From CBDCGS01 sp965216915 (lineage in GTDB: Bacteria > Pseudomonadota > Alphaproteobacteria > UBA828), in contig CBDCGS010000005.1 of NCBI GenBank assembly GCA_965216915.1, positions 423,893-487,892 on the forward strand: a stretch of 64,000 nt of DNA, written 5' to 3'. Below, piece after piece: positions 29,752 to 37,975 of this stretch (position 1 is the first letter of the stretch; every line of letters begins with the position of its first letter). The position numbers and the translations under genes are program-made. The notes below the pieces were generated by a model that was not told the origin of the DNA, ran no database searches, and saw only the letters and a program-made list of their open reading frames with translations.

Positions 29752-31574
29752 TCGGCCGCCTCGCTCACGAGGCGCGCTGCGCGGAACGCCTCGCGGCGCG
29801 CGTCGGTCGCGGCCGTATCGACGGCGGCGCCATCGAGCACGACACCGTAGACCTCCTCGGCGACCTGGCGCGAGACCGCGCCGTTAGCGACATCGCGGGC
29901 GACCTTGGCCGGGGCACGCTCCAGCGGATCGCCGTAGCCGCCGCCGCCATCCGAGCGGACATAGAGCACGTCGTGCCCGGTCAGCGGGTAGACGCCCCAG
30001 GCGATGGTCTCCTTCTCGCCCGCCATGGCGTCGAGCGAGGTGGCGAAGGGATCGACATTCTGCCCCTGCTCCGCCGCGTCGTTGCCGTGCACGTAGCGGA
30101 AGGCGCAGGGCGCACCGGGATAGCCGCCGCCGAGCCCGTCCGACATCGAGAATTCGGTGCCCTTGCCCGAGACGACATAGTTGAGCGCGCCATCGACCGA
30201 ATCATGGTGCATCAAGGCGAGCTCGAGGCCGTTGCCGCCGCGGTTCTTGCCGGGACCGCCTGAATCGGCGGTCGCGCGGCGGAAGAGGTAGCGCACCGGG
30301 AAGGTCGCCTCCGTGGTCTCGACATTGGCCATGCGCCCGATCGGGTTCGGGATCTCGCCGCCGACGTCGATGCCATCGGCGAAGCTCCGCCCGCCGCCGG
30401 CGCCGCCGAAGGTCTCGGTGAGGATGCCGATCGCCTCCTGCCCGCGCTGATTGCGCCCGAACATGAAGATCGCGAAGTGGCTGCCATGCCAGACGGCGGT
30501 TGCCTCCTTGGCGTAGTCCTCGCTCGCCGAGAGCATCTTCGAGATCGCGACGCAGCCCGCATTGTTGACCGACTGGATCGCGCCGACCGTCGCGAGCGAG
30601 ACCGGTGCCGGGCGCGTGCAGTTCACGATCGTGCCCTCCGGCGCGATCATGCGGATCGGCCGGATCACGCCGTCGTTCCAGGTGATGTCGTGGCAGAGCA
30701 GCGGGAAGAGCGGCGCGAAGAAGCCGCCCCATGCCGCCCAATAGGTGCAGTTGATGCCGTAGCGCGACTGCGGGCTCGAGCCCGTGAAGTCGAAGGTGAG
30801 CGTGTCGTCCTCCTTGGTCATGGCGAGGAGCACGCGGAAGGTCTCGCCCTCGATGTCGAAATATTGGCGCGACTCCCAGCGCCCGTCGGGGAGCGCACGC
30901 AGCCGCTCGCGGAAGAGCTGCTCAGACTGGTTGACCAGCGTCTCGCAGGCCTCATCGACCGCCGCCGGCCCATACTTGTCGATCAGCGCGACCATGCGCT
31001 CGCGCGCGACATTGTTGGCCGCGATCATCGAGGAGAGATCGAGCGCCACCATCTCGGGCGCGCGCACCATGTTGAGGAGCGTGTCCATCAGGTCTTGGCG
31101 CATCTCGCCCTTCTCGACGAGCTTCATGCCGGGCGAGCTGAAGCCCTCGGTGTAGATGTCGCGCGAGTCGACGCTGAAGCCGCCGGGCACCATCGCGCCA
31201 ATGTCGTAGACATGCACGAAGCAGGCGCTCCAGGCGACGAGCACGCCGTCATAGTGGATCGGCGCGACCAGGTAGATGTCGGAGGTGTGGAGCGCCGCCG
31301 TGTAGGGGCAGTTGGTGAGGAAGACGTCGCCCTCGTCGATATTGCCCTCGAAGCGGCGGATCACCGCCTTGCAGGCCTCGGCCGCGCTCGTCAAGTGATG
31401 CAGGAAGCCGACGCCGCCCATCAGCAGCGAGCCGTCGGCCCGGTAGAGCGAGACCATCAGGTCGTGCCCTTCGTTGGTGATCGCGCTGCCCGAGACGTGC
31501 TTCAGCGTGATCACGGCCTCGTCGACCACGCGGTAGAGGCGGTGGCGGATGATGGAGAAGGTGATCGGGTCCAT
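29748..31574 (-). CDS. hyuB: Hydantoinase B/oxoprolinase family subunit (HyuB)
   Basis: A 608-residue HyuB-type subunit. It contains MDPITFSIIRHRLYRVVDEA at the N-terminus, FLTNCPYTAALHTSDIYLVA, and the glycine-rich RSDGGGGYGDPLERAPAKVA at the C-terminus. The start is set at the ATG at 31574, preceded by GCGAGGACAC; an in-frame TTG at 31604 would overlap hyuA but lacks support. It is flanked by hyuA upstream and the zinc-ribbon gene downstream with a four-base overlap. Together they should form an ATP-dependent cyclic amidase or carboxylase. The exact substrate (hydantoin, oxoproline, ketone) cannot be read from the sequence. Confidence 0.9.
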   Translation of the reverse strand: MDPITFSIIRHRLYRVVDEAVITLKHVSGSAITNEGHDLMVSLYRADGSLLMGGVGFLHHLTSAAEACKAVIRRFEGNIDEGDVFLTNCPYTAALHTSDIYLVAPIHYDGVLVAWSACFVHVYDIGAMVPGGFSVDSRDIYTEGFSSPGMKLVEKGEMRQDLMDTLLNMVRAPEMVALDLSSMIAANNVARERMVALIDKYGPAAVDEACETLVNQSEQLFRERLRALPDGRWESRQYFDIEGETFRVLLAMTKEDDTLTFDFTGSSPQSRYGINCTYWAAWGGFFAPLFPLLCHDITWNDGVIRPIRMIAPEGTIVNCTRPAPVSLATVGAIQSVNNAGCVAISKMLSASEDYAKEATAVWHGSHFAIFMFGRNQRGQEAIGILTETFGGAGGGRSFADGIDVGGEIPNPIGRMANVETTEATFPVRYLFRRATADSGGPGKNRGGNGLELALMHHDSVDGALNYVVSGKGTEFSMSDGLGGGYPGAPCAFRYVHGNDAAEQGQNVDPFATSLDAMAGEKETIAWGVYPLTGHDVLYVRSDGGGGYGDPLERAPAKVARDVANGAVSRQVAEEVYGVVLDGAAVDTAATDARREAFRAARLVSEAAE

Positions 31575-31600
31575 GTGTCCTCGCTTGCGCCGCGCGGCGC

Positions 31601-33721
31601 TCAAGCCAGCTCCATGACGATGTTGCGGTAGGCGTCCATGCGGCCGACCTGGCGGTCCTGCAGCACGATCGTGGTGATCGGTGTGTGGATGACGGCCGGC
31701 CCCGCGACGGCGTTGCCGGGCGCGAGCCGCTCGAAGTCGTAGATATCGGCGGGCGCCATGCCGCCGCGCGCGTCGACGAACACCTCGCGCCGCCCGATAT
31801 GCGCGGCCGCGGGGTCGGCACCGCCGAGCGCAAGCGCCTCCATCTCGGGCCGCTCGACCAAGCCGCGCGCCGTGAGCCGGAACATCGTCATCTCCATGCC
31901 GGCGGCGCGATAGGCCGAGCCCTTGCCATATTTCCGCTCGTAGAGCGCCTCGAAATCGCCGACCAGCCGCGTGACCCCCGCGTCGTCCATCGGCGTCGCG
32001 CCCCGCACCGGCGTCGTCACCTCGTGCACCTGGCGGCCGTAGCGGAGGTCGACCGACCAGTCGAGCGCTGCGCGCGCGCCGGAGAAGCCCTCGGCCGCGA
32101 GCTGCGCGGTCGCGCGCTCGACCATGGGTGCGAAAATCTCGTTGATCGCCGAGGCCGGGCTCGGCACCGGCAGCGTCGTGGTGACGCTGTATTCATGCAC
32201 GATGTCCGCCGAGACGAGGCCGAAGGCGCAGTTCACCGACGCCGTGTAGGGCACGATGACGCGCTTCACGTTGAGCTCGGCGGCGAACACGCCGCAGAGC
32301 AGCGGGCAGCTCCCGCCGAAGGCGTGCAGCACGAAGTCGCGCGGATCGAGACCGCGCTCGACGGTGATCTCGTGGATCAAATCGGAGATTTGCGCCGCCG
32401 CGATGCGATAGATGCCGAATGCCGCCTCGTCCACCGCCATGCCGAGCGGCCGCGCGATGGTCTCCTCGAAGACGCGGCGCGCGGCATCCGCGTCGAGCGT
32501 GATCGTGCCGCCGAGGAAGGTCGCGGGGTCCATGTAGCCGACGAGCAGCATCACGTCGGTGAGCGTCGGCTCGGTGCCGCCCGCGCCGTAGCAGACCGGG
32601 CCCGGTGAGGCGCCCGCGCTCATCGGCCCGACGCGCGGCACCTGCGTGCCCGGATCGAGCGCGACGATGCTGCCGCCGCCCGCGCCGATCGAGACCACCT
32701 CGATCTTGGGCGCGACATAGTGATAGCGGTCGACCATGGGCTCGCGCGCATAGTCGAGCTCGCCGCCTTGGATGACGCCGACCTTGAAGGTCGTGCCGCC
32801 CATGTCGCAGGCGATGATGTCGTCGTCGCCGAGAAGCTTGCCGAGCTCGCGGCTGCCGATCACGCCCGCCGCCGGGCCACATTCGATCATCCCGACCGCG
32901 CGCTCCGCCGCCTCCTCCGCCGGCAACAGCCCGCCATAGCCCTGCATCACGAGGAGCGGCCCCTCATAGCGCGCCTCGCTGAGCAACGCCTGCAGGCTCG
33001 TCACATAATCGCGCGCGATGAGGCCGGCATAGGCGTTGATCACCGCGGTCGAGGTGCGCTCATATTCGCCCGGCACGGGCGCGATTTCGCTCGAGAGCGA
33101 GACGTAGACCTCGGGCGCGACCTCCTCGACCAGCGCGCGCACGCGCGCCTCATGCGCCTGGTTGTAGAACGACCAGAGAAAGCAGACGGCGATCGCCTCG
33201 ACCGCCTGCTCGCCCACGAGATAGCGAATGGCCGCGCGCGTCGCGTCGTCGTCGAGGTCGCGGAGCGCGGCGCCCTTGTAGTCGACCCGCTCGGGCACGC
33301 CGCGAATGCGCGCGCCCGGCACCAGCGCCGGCGCGCGGTCGGTCGCCACCGGGTGCTTGATGCCGTCCTCGGTAAGCCCGGCCCAGCGGCCGTAGGCGCC
33401 GCGGGTGATGAGCAGCGTGTCCTCGAAGCCCTCGGTGGTGATCAGGCCCGTGCGTGCGCCCGCGCGCGTGAGCAGCGTGTTGTCGACCACCGTCGAGCCG
33501 TGCACGAACAGCGAGGCGGAGGAGAGCAGCGCCTCGAGCGTGAGCCCCATGCCATCGGCCGCCGCGCGGATCGAGTTGATCACGCCATCGGCGAAATTGG
33601 GCGGGGTCGAAAGCGCCTTGCCGATGCGCACGGGCTCACCGGCGGCGAACACCACGGTATCGGTGCACGTCCCGCCCACATCCGTCGCGACGACACAGCG
33701 CCGCCCGTTGCCATCCGTCAT
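31601..33721 (-). CDS. hyuA: Hydantoinase A/oxoprolinase family subunit (HyuA)
   Basis: A 706-residue ATP-binding subunit of the HyuA family with an actin-like fold. The phosphate loop is VVATDVGGTCTDTVVF near the N-terminus, the second nucleotide loop IIACDMGGTTFKVGVIQGGE, and the conserved ISIGAGGGSI-type motif appears as VVSIGAGGGSIVALDPGTQV followed by GPMSAGASPGPVCYGAGG. These match 5-oxoprolinase and N-methylhydantoinase A subunits. It is the first gene of a four-gene operon with hyuB, the zinc ribbon and the ICMT-like protein. The GTG-poor, ATG start at 33721 is unambiguous. Confidence 0.92.
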   Translation of the reverse strand: MTDGNGRRCVVATDVGGTCTDTVVFAAGEPVRIGKALSTPPNFADGVINSIRAAADGMGLTLEALLSSASLFVHGSTVVDNTLLTRAGARTGLITTEGFEDTLLITRGAYGRWAGLTEDGIKHPVATDRAPALVPGARIRGVPERVDYKGAALRDLDDDATRAAIRYLVGEQAVEAIAVCFLWSFYNQAHEARVRALVEEVAPEVYVSLSSEIAPVPGEYERTSTAVINAYAGLIARDYVTSLQALLSEARYEGPLLVMQGYGGLLPAEEAAERAVGMIECGPAAGVIGSRELGKLLGDDDIIACDMGGTTFKVGVIQGGELDYAREPMVDRYHYVAPKIEVVSIGAGGGSIVALDPGTQVPRVGPMSAGASPGPVCYGAGGTEPTLTDVMLLVGYMDPATFLGGTITLDADAARRVFEETIARPLGMAVDEAAFGIYRIAAAQISDLIHEITVERGLDPRDFVLHAFGGSCPLLCGVFAAELNVKRVIVPYTASVNCAFGLVSADIVHEYSVTTTLPVPSPASAINEIFAPMVERATAQLAAEGFSGARAALDWSVDLRYGRQVHEVTTPVRGATPMDDAGVTRLVGDFEALYERKYGKGSAYRAAGMEMTMFRLTARGLVERPEMEALALGGADPAAAHIGRREVFVDARGGMAPADIYDFERLAPGNAVAGPAVIHTPITTIVLQDRQVGRMDAYRNIVMELA

Positions 33722-33932
33722 GCCACACCACGCTCGGCCAGAGACCCCGCTATATTGCTGGCGGGGCAGGCGAAATCAAGGTTCGGAGAACGGATAGCCG
33801 ACGGCGGCTTGGCGCGGCTCGGAAGACTCCCTCATCCGAAGAACCGCGAAGCGCGCGTTGCGCGCTGGGTCGCACCCCCAACCCAACCCTTCCCCCGGGC
33901 CCCCGGGAGAAGGGCTGTTGCGGCACCGAGAG

Positions 33933-35300
33933 TTAGACTGCCGCCAACGCCTGTGCGAGGTCGGCGATCAGGTCGTCCGGGTGCTCGATGCCGACGGAGA
34001 GGCGGATCAGGCCGGAGGTGATGCCGAGGGCGTTGCGGAGCTCTTCCGGGATGCCAGAATGGGTGGTCGAGGCCGGATGGCAAGCCAGGCTCTCGGTGCC
34101 GCCGAGGCTGACGGCGAGCTTGATCACGCGGAGATGGTTGAGCAGCGCGAAGGCCGCGCCCTCGCCGCCCGGCAGCGTGAACGAAAACGTCGAGCCAGGG
34201 CCTGCGCATTGCCGGCAGTAGGTCGCGTGGCGCGCATCGGCCGCATCGATCAGGCCCAGGTGGTTGACCGTCTCGATCTTGGGATGCGCGGCAAGATAGT
34301 CGGCGACCAGGTCGGCATTGCGGCTTGCTTTCTCCATGCGGAGCGACAGCGTCTCGAGCGAGCGCAGCAGCATCCAGCAGCTGTGGGCGTCGAGCTGGGT
34401 GCCAAGCGCGCCGCGCATGCGCCGCATCGCATCGAGCGTCGCGCGCGCGCCGGCCGCGCCACCGGCGATCAGATCGCTATGCCCGCCGACATATTTGGTG
34501 AGCGAATAGATCGCGACGTCGGCCCCTGCCGCGAGGGGCTTTTGATAGACCGGCCCGAGCATGGTGTTGTCGACCGCGAGCAGCGGCCGCGTGCCCTGCT
34601 TGGTGCCCATCCACGTCACCACCTCGCGCATCAGGTGAAGATCGACCAGCCGGTTCGTCGGGTTCGCCGGCGTCTCCACGAAGACGAGCGCCACCGGGCC
34701 CGCGGCCATCGCGGCCTCGGCGCGGGCCATGATCGCGGCGCGCGCGATCCCCTCGGTGCAGGCCGCGGGGATAATGCCGAAGTCGGGCAGCGTGTTTTGG
34801 ATCAGCGTCTCGGTGCCGCCATAGAGCGGGGTCGAATGCATGATGACACTGCCGGGCCGGAGCACGGTCCAAAACAAGGTCGAGATCGCGGCCATGCCGC
34901 TCGCGAAGACGGCCGCGGCCTCCGCCTCCTCGTAGAGCGCGAGGCGGTCTTCCAGCATCTCGAAATTGGGGTTGTTGAAGCGCGAATAGACCAGGCGCTG
35001 CTCGTCCTCCGGCAGCGGCTGCACGCGCCCGCTGGTGAGGTCGAAAAGATCCCGCCCCTCCTCCGCACTCCGGAACACGAAGGTCGAGGTGAGAAACACG
35101 GGCGGCTTCACCGCGCCTTCCGAAAGCTCCGGCGCATAGCCGTAGCGCATCATCTGGGTCTCGGGGTGGAGCGTGTGGTTGCCGAGCCGGCGGGCGCGAT
35201 AGTCGCGGTCGATCCTTGCGGGAGACGGCGCCTCGGCGGCCGTCGACCGGCTGTCCGCCCGCGGCGCGGCGGTCATCGTGCGTATGTGCTGGACGGCCAT
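33933..35300 (-). CDS. Cystathionine gamma-synthase-type PLP enzyme (Cys/Met metabolism family)
   Basis: A 455-residue PLP enzyme of the Cys/Met metabolism family (MetB/MetC/MetZ/methionine gamma-lyase). The PLP lysine is in IYSLTKYVGGHSDLIAGG; other family marks are YSRFNNPNFEMLEDRLALYE, FASGMAAISTLFW and VKLAVSLGG-like IKLAVSLGGTESLACHPAST. The last motif is strong evidence for the family. The start at 35300 has AAGGG eight bases upstream; the longer in-frame version from 35390 is less likely. The N-terminal 60 residues extend beyond the usual enzyme core. The exact reaction is not decidable from sequence alone. The leader to 35570 contains hairpins and a tiny ORF. Confidence 0.88.
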   Translation of the reverse strand: MAVQHIRTMTAAPRADSRSTAAEAPSPARIDRDYRARRLGNHTLHPETQMMRYGYAPELSEGAVKPPVFLTSTFVFRSAEEGRDLFDLTSGRVQPLPEDEQRLVYSRFNNPNFEMLEDRLALYEEAEAAAVFASGMAAISTLFWTVLRPGSVIMHSTPLYGGTETLIQNTLPDFGIIPAACTEGIARAAIMARAEAAMAAGPVALVFVETPANPTNRLVDLHLMREVVTWMGTKQGTRPLLAVDNTMLGPVYQKPLAAGADVAIYSLTKYVGGHSDLIAGGAAGARATLDAMRRMRGALGTQLDAHSCWMLLRSLETLSLRMEKASRNADLVADYLAAHPKIETVNHLGLIDAADARHATYCRQCAGPGSTFSFTLPGGEGAAFALLNHLRVIKLAVSLGGTESLACHPASTTHSGIPEELRNALGITSGLIRLSVGIEHPDDLIADLAQALAAV

Positions 35301-35392
35301 GGCACGACCCTTCGTTCCGATGCCTTGGCAAGCGTGGCAACGATGCGTTAAGGGACGATTGACCCCGTTCCGCGCACCGCCACGGCGCACCG

Positions 35393-35424
35393 GGCCGGAT
35401 AGGTGAAAGGCCGGATAGGTGAAG
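35393..35424. repeat. Two tandem copies of a 16-base repeat
   Basis: GGCCGGATAGGTGAAA at 35393-35408 is followed directly by GGCCGGATAGGTGAAG at 35409-35424, with one difference. It lies in the leader of the PLP enzyme gene. A slippage duplication is the simplest explanation. Confidence 0.85.
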
Positions 35425-35448
35425 GGCCGCCCTTGCAGAGCGGCCCTT
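35422..35448 (-). terminator. Strong hairpin in the PLP-enzyme leader
   Basis: A perfect 9-bp stem, AAGGGCCGC at 35422-35430 with GCGGCCCTT at 35440-35448 and a 9-base loop. It follows the tiny ORF on the minus strand by about 45 bases. There is no U-tract on either strand, so it may be an attenuating or stabilising hairpin rather than a full terminator. Confidence 0.5.
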
Positions 35449-35461
35449 CGGGTCTGAGACC

Positions 35462-35479
35462 GCGGTTCAGTCGAACCGC
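35462..35479 (-). promoter_or_regulatory. Small hairpin after the tiny ORF
   Basis: GCGGTT at 35462-35467... pairs with AACCGC at 35474-35479 around a 6-base loop. It is 14 bases past the stop of the tiny ORF and before the larger hairpin. The two-hairpin arrangement resembles a leader with possible attenuation, which is inference. Confidence 0.4.
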
Positions 35480-35492
35480 AAACGTCGCGTGA

Positions 35493-35570
35493 TTACGCGG
35501 CGCGGATCTCCACAGAGGCGGAGACCCAGGTCACGGCGACCGTCCTATGCGGTCCTCGACGAATAGACAC
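35493..35570 (-). CDS. Candidate 25-residue peptide with an extreme ribosome-binding site
   Basis: A GTG at 35570 opens a 25-codon frame encoding MSIRRGPHRTV then AVTWVSASVEIRAA, ending in TAA at 35493. Seven bases upstream is AGGAGG, inside the 17-base string GAAAGGAGGTGATCCAG that is complementary to the 16S rRNA 3' end and reaches past the normal anti-SD. Two hairpins follow before the PLP-enzyme gene. A second, longer frame (75 codons, 35531-35758, minus) overlaps it and reads through the SD as RKEVIQ; I prefer the GTG frame because of the spacing. It could be a regulatory leader, a peptide precursor, or a translation sponge. No homology is claimed. Confidence 0.5.
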   Translation of the reverse strand: MSIRRGPHRTVAVTWVSASVEIRAA

Positions 35571-35763
35571 TGGATCACCTCCTTTCGGCTGTTGACGATG
35601 CGCCTTATATGACCTCGGTGGATGCCCGTCACAAGCCTCGGCTCCATGGGCTCCGGTCCATGTGTGACCATTGTCATTTGTTCGGGTGCGCGGGACGGTC
35701 CATAATCACGGTTAATCGCGGCCGCGATCTTCGTTTCGAACCAAAGGCTTGGAGTCATTGCTC

Positions 35764-36375
35764 ATGATCGATTTCGGAAAACGTCTCACTTGGTTCTCGC
35801 GCCCGTCACCGATCCTCGCGATCGCGGCGTGCCTCCTCCTGCTCGCCACCGTCGGCGGGGTCGCGGCCGACGCGCGCGCCGACTCCGACGTCGTGGTCAA
35901 TGGCGTCGCCCTCTCGCATGCCGACGTCGCCGCGCTGACCCAGGCCTACGGCCCCATCGCGCCGGGGCGCTATTGGTACGACCCGATGTCGGGCTATGTC
36001 GGCCTCGAGGGTGGGCCGTCGGCCGCGCAGATCGATCCGGGCCTCCCCCTCGGCGGGCCGCTGAGCGCCGATGCCTCGGGTGGCGGCACGGACGTGTTCA
36101 TCAACGGACGCGAGATCCACGTCGCCGAGCTCGAATATCTGATCGGCATTTTCGGCTGGGTCGAGCCCGGACGCTATTGGCTGGGCGCGGACGGCATCGG
36201 CGGCGTCGAGGGTGGCCCCGCTTCGTTCAATCTGCACGCCGCAGCCGGCGGCGGTGGTGGTGGCGGCGGTGACGGGTCCGTCATCACGAGCAAGGATGGC
36301 CAGAGCGCCCTTTCGACCGGGAGCGACGGCTGCACCTATTTCTCGAGCGGCGATATCTCCGCGTCGACCTGCTGA
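35764..36375 (+). CDS. Exported protein with two related repeats and Cys-containing tail
   Basis: A 203-residue protein of unknown function. An N-terminal signal peptide is visible (ILAIAACLLLLATVGGVAAD, cleavage near ARADS). Two repeats of about 55 residues follow: VVVNGVALSHADVAALTQAY then IAPGRYWYDPMSGYVGLEGG, and VFINGREIHVAELEYLIGIF then VEPGRYWLGADGIGGVEGG. A poly-glycine linker at about residue 165 leads to a Ser/Thr tail ending DGCTYFSSGDISASTC with two cysteines. The ATG at 35764 is preferred to an upstream TTG at 35749. The 3' end overlaps the convergent glpK by 40 bases. The repeats suggest a small periplasmic or surface binding module; nothing more can be said. Confidence 0.78.
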   Translation: MIDFGKRLTWFSRPSPILAIAACLLLLATVGGVAADARADSDVVVNGVALSHADVAALTQAYGPIAPGRYWYDPMSGYVGLEGGPSAAQIDPGLPLGGPLSADASGGGTDVFINGREIHVAELEYLIGIFGWVEPGRYWLGADGIGGVEGGPASFNLHAAAGGGGGGGGDGSVITSKDGQSALSTGSDGCTYFSSGDISASTC

Positions 36376-37892
36376 GGCCGATCGGCCGCGCTTCGCACCC
36401 GCGCGACGGCCTCTCGCCAGCCGGCCAAGAGCGCGGCGCGCGTGCCTTCATCCATCGCCGGGTCGTGGTGTCCCGCCTGGCGCCACCACCCCGTGATCGC
36501 CTCGAGGGACCCGAGCAGCCCGGCGCCGTAGGCGGCCAAACCCGCGGCGCCGAGCGCCGTCGTCTCGGTGATCGCCGGCCGGTTGATCCTAAGCCCGAGA
36601 ATATCCGCAAGAAACTGCATCGCCCAGGCGTTCGCCGCCATGCCGCCGTCGACCCGAAGCGCCGTCGGCGGCGCGAGCCCATCCGCCGTCATCGCCCGAA
36701 GCAAGTCATGGGTCTGGTAGGCGACGGCTTCGAGCGCGGCGCGCACGATCGTCGCCGCGCCGCTGCCGCGCGTGAGCCCGACGATGGCGCCCCGCGCCTC
36801 CGGGTCCCAGTGCGGCGCGCCGAGGCCTGCGAAGGCGGGCACCAGGTAGACGCCGCCATTGTCCGATAGCCCCCGCGCAAGGCCCTCGGACTCGGCTGCA
36901 TCCTTGATGACACCGAGCCCGTCGCGCAGCCACTGCACCGTCGTCCCCGCCGCGAAGATCGCGCCCTCGAGCGCATAGTGACGCGCCCCGCGATCCTGGT
37001 AGGCGATGGTGGTGAGCAGGCGGTTGCGCGAGGCGAGCGGCGCGCTGCCGGTGTTGGCGAGCACGAAGCAGCCCGTGCCATAGGTGCTCTTGATCGCCCC
37101 GGGCGCAAGGCACCCCTGCCCCACCGCCGCGGCCTGCTGATCGCCGATGAGCGCGAGAACCGGCGCGCGCACACCGAACGCGCGCTCATGCGCCGTGCCG
37201 AACGCACCGACCGTATCACCCACCGCGGGCAGCACCGCCCGCGGCACGTCGAAGAGATCGAGGAGCGTGTCGTCCCACGCGCCGGTGCGAATGTCGAAAA
37301 GGCTGGTGCGGGCGGCGTTGGTCGCATCGGTTGCATGCCGTGCGCCGTCGGTCAGGCGCCAGAGGAGGAAGCTGTCGACCGTGCCGAATGCGAGCAGCCC
37401 GTCCTCCGCCCGGCTGCGGAGCCCATGGTGGTCGAGGAGCCAGCCGAGCTTGGTCGCGGAGAAATAGGGATCGAGCAAGAGCCCCGCGCGCCTGTTGACC
37501 TCAGGCTCGCAACCGGCGCGGGCGAGCGCGGCGCAGCGCTCGGCAGTGCGTCGATCCTGCCAGACGATCGCGTTGCCCACGGGCGCGCCGGACGCACGCT
37601 CCCAAACGATGGTTGTTTCGCGCTGATTTGAGATGCCGATTCCGGCGAGGGACTGGCCGGTTTCGAGCCCCGCGTCGCGCAAGACGCGGCGTCCGACCGC
37701 GCAGACGCTGCGCCAGATCTCCTCGGGGTCCTGCTCGATCCAGCCCTCGCGGGGAAACATCGTGGCGAGCGCTTGCTGCGCTTGGGCGACGATATGGCCC
37801 TGGCCATCGAACAGGATCGCCCGGCTCGAGGTGGTGCCCTGGTCGATCGCGAGGAGGTAGGGCGGTTTGCTTTCTCTGCGCACGGGTTTCAC
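36336..37892 (-). CDS. glpK: Glycerol kinase
   Basis: A 518-residue FGGY-family kinase that phosphorylates glycerol to sn-glycerol 3-phosphate. The phosphate-1 motif is LLAIDQGTTSSRAILFDGQG near residue 14. Other marks are GWIEQDPEEIWRSV, the ATDATNAARTSLFDIRTGAW segment typical of GlpK, KSTYGTGCFVLANTG, and LRVDGGMAANAWAMQFLADI. Length is normal. No glpD, glpF or glpR is adjacent, so it is a stand-alone gene here. An aquaporin-family gene lies at 58.9 kb, too far to infer linkage. Confidence 0.95.
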   Translation of the reverse strand: MKPVRRESKPPYLLAIDQGTTSSRAILFDGQGHIVAQAQQALATMFPREGWIEQDPEEIWRSVCAVGRRVLRDAGLETGQSLAGIGISNQRETTIVWERASGAPVGNAIVWQDRRTAERCAALARAGCEPEVNRRAGLLLDPYFSATKLGWLLDHHGLRSRAEDGLLAFGTVDSFLLWRLTDGARHATDATNAARTSLFDIRTGAWDDTLLDLFDVPRAVLPAVGDTVGAFGTAHERAFGVRAPVLALIGDQQAAAVGQGCLAPGAIKSTYGTGCFVLANTGSAPLASRNRLLTTIAYQDRGARHYALEGAIFAAGTTVQWLRDGLGVIKDAAESEGLARGLSDNGGVYLVPAFAGLGAPHWDPEARGAIVGLTRGSGAATIVRAALEAVAYQTHDLLRAMTADGLAPPTALRVDGGMAANAWAMQFLADILGLRINRPAITETTALGAAGLAAYGAGLLGSLEAITGWWRQAGHHDPAMDEGTRAALLAGWREAVARVRSAADRPQQVDAEISPLEK

Positions 37893-37975
37893 GCTAGCGC
37901 ATTCGCCCCGGCCGTGCGCGGTGTCATTCGTGACGGGATCGGCGGTCGCCGGACACGCCGAAGCCCGCAGCGCCG

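Noticed and set aside
35571..35587. Possible fragment of a 16S rRNA gene (CTGGATCACCTCCTTTC on the plus strand)
   Set aside because: Only 17 bases match and nothing rRNA-like precedes it. On the minus strand it makes sense as a ribosome site in front of a start codon.
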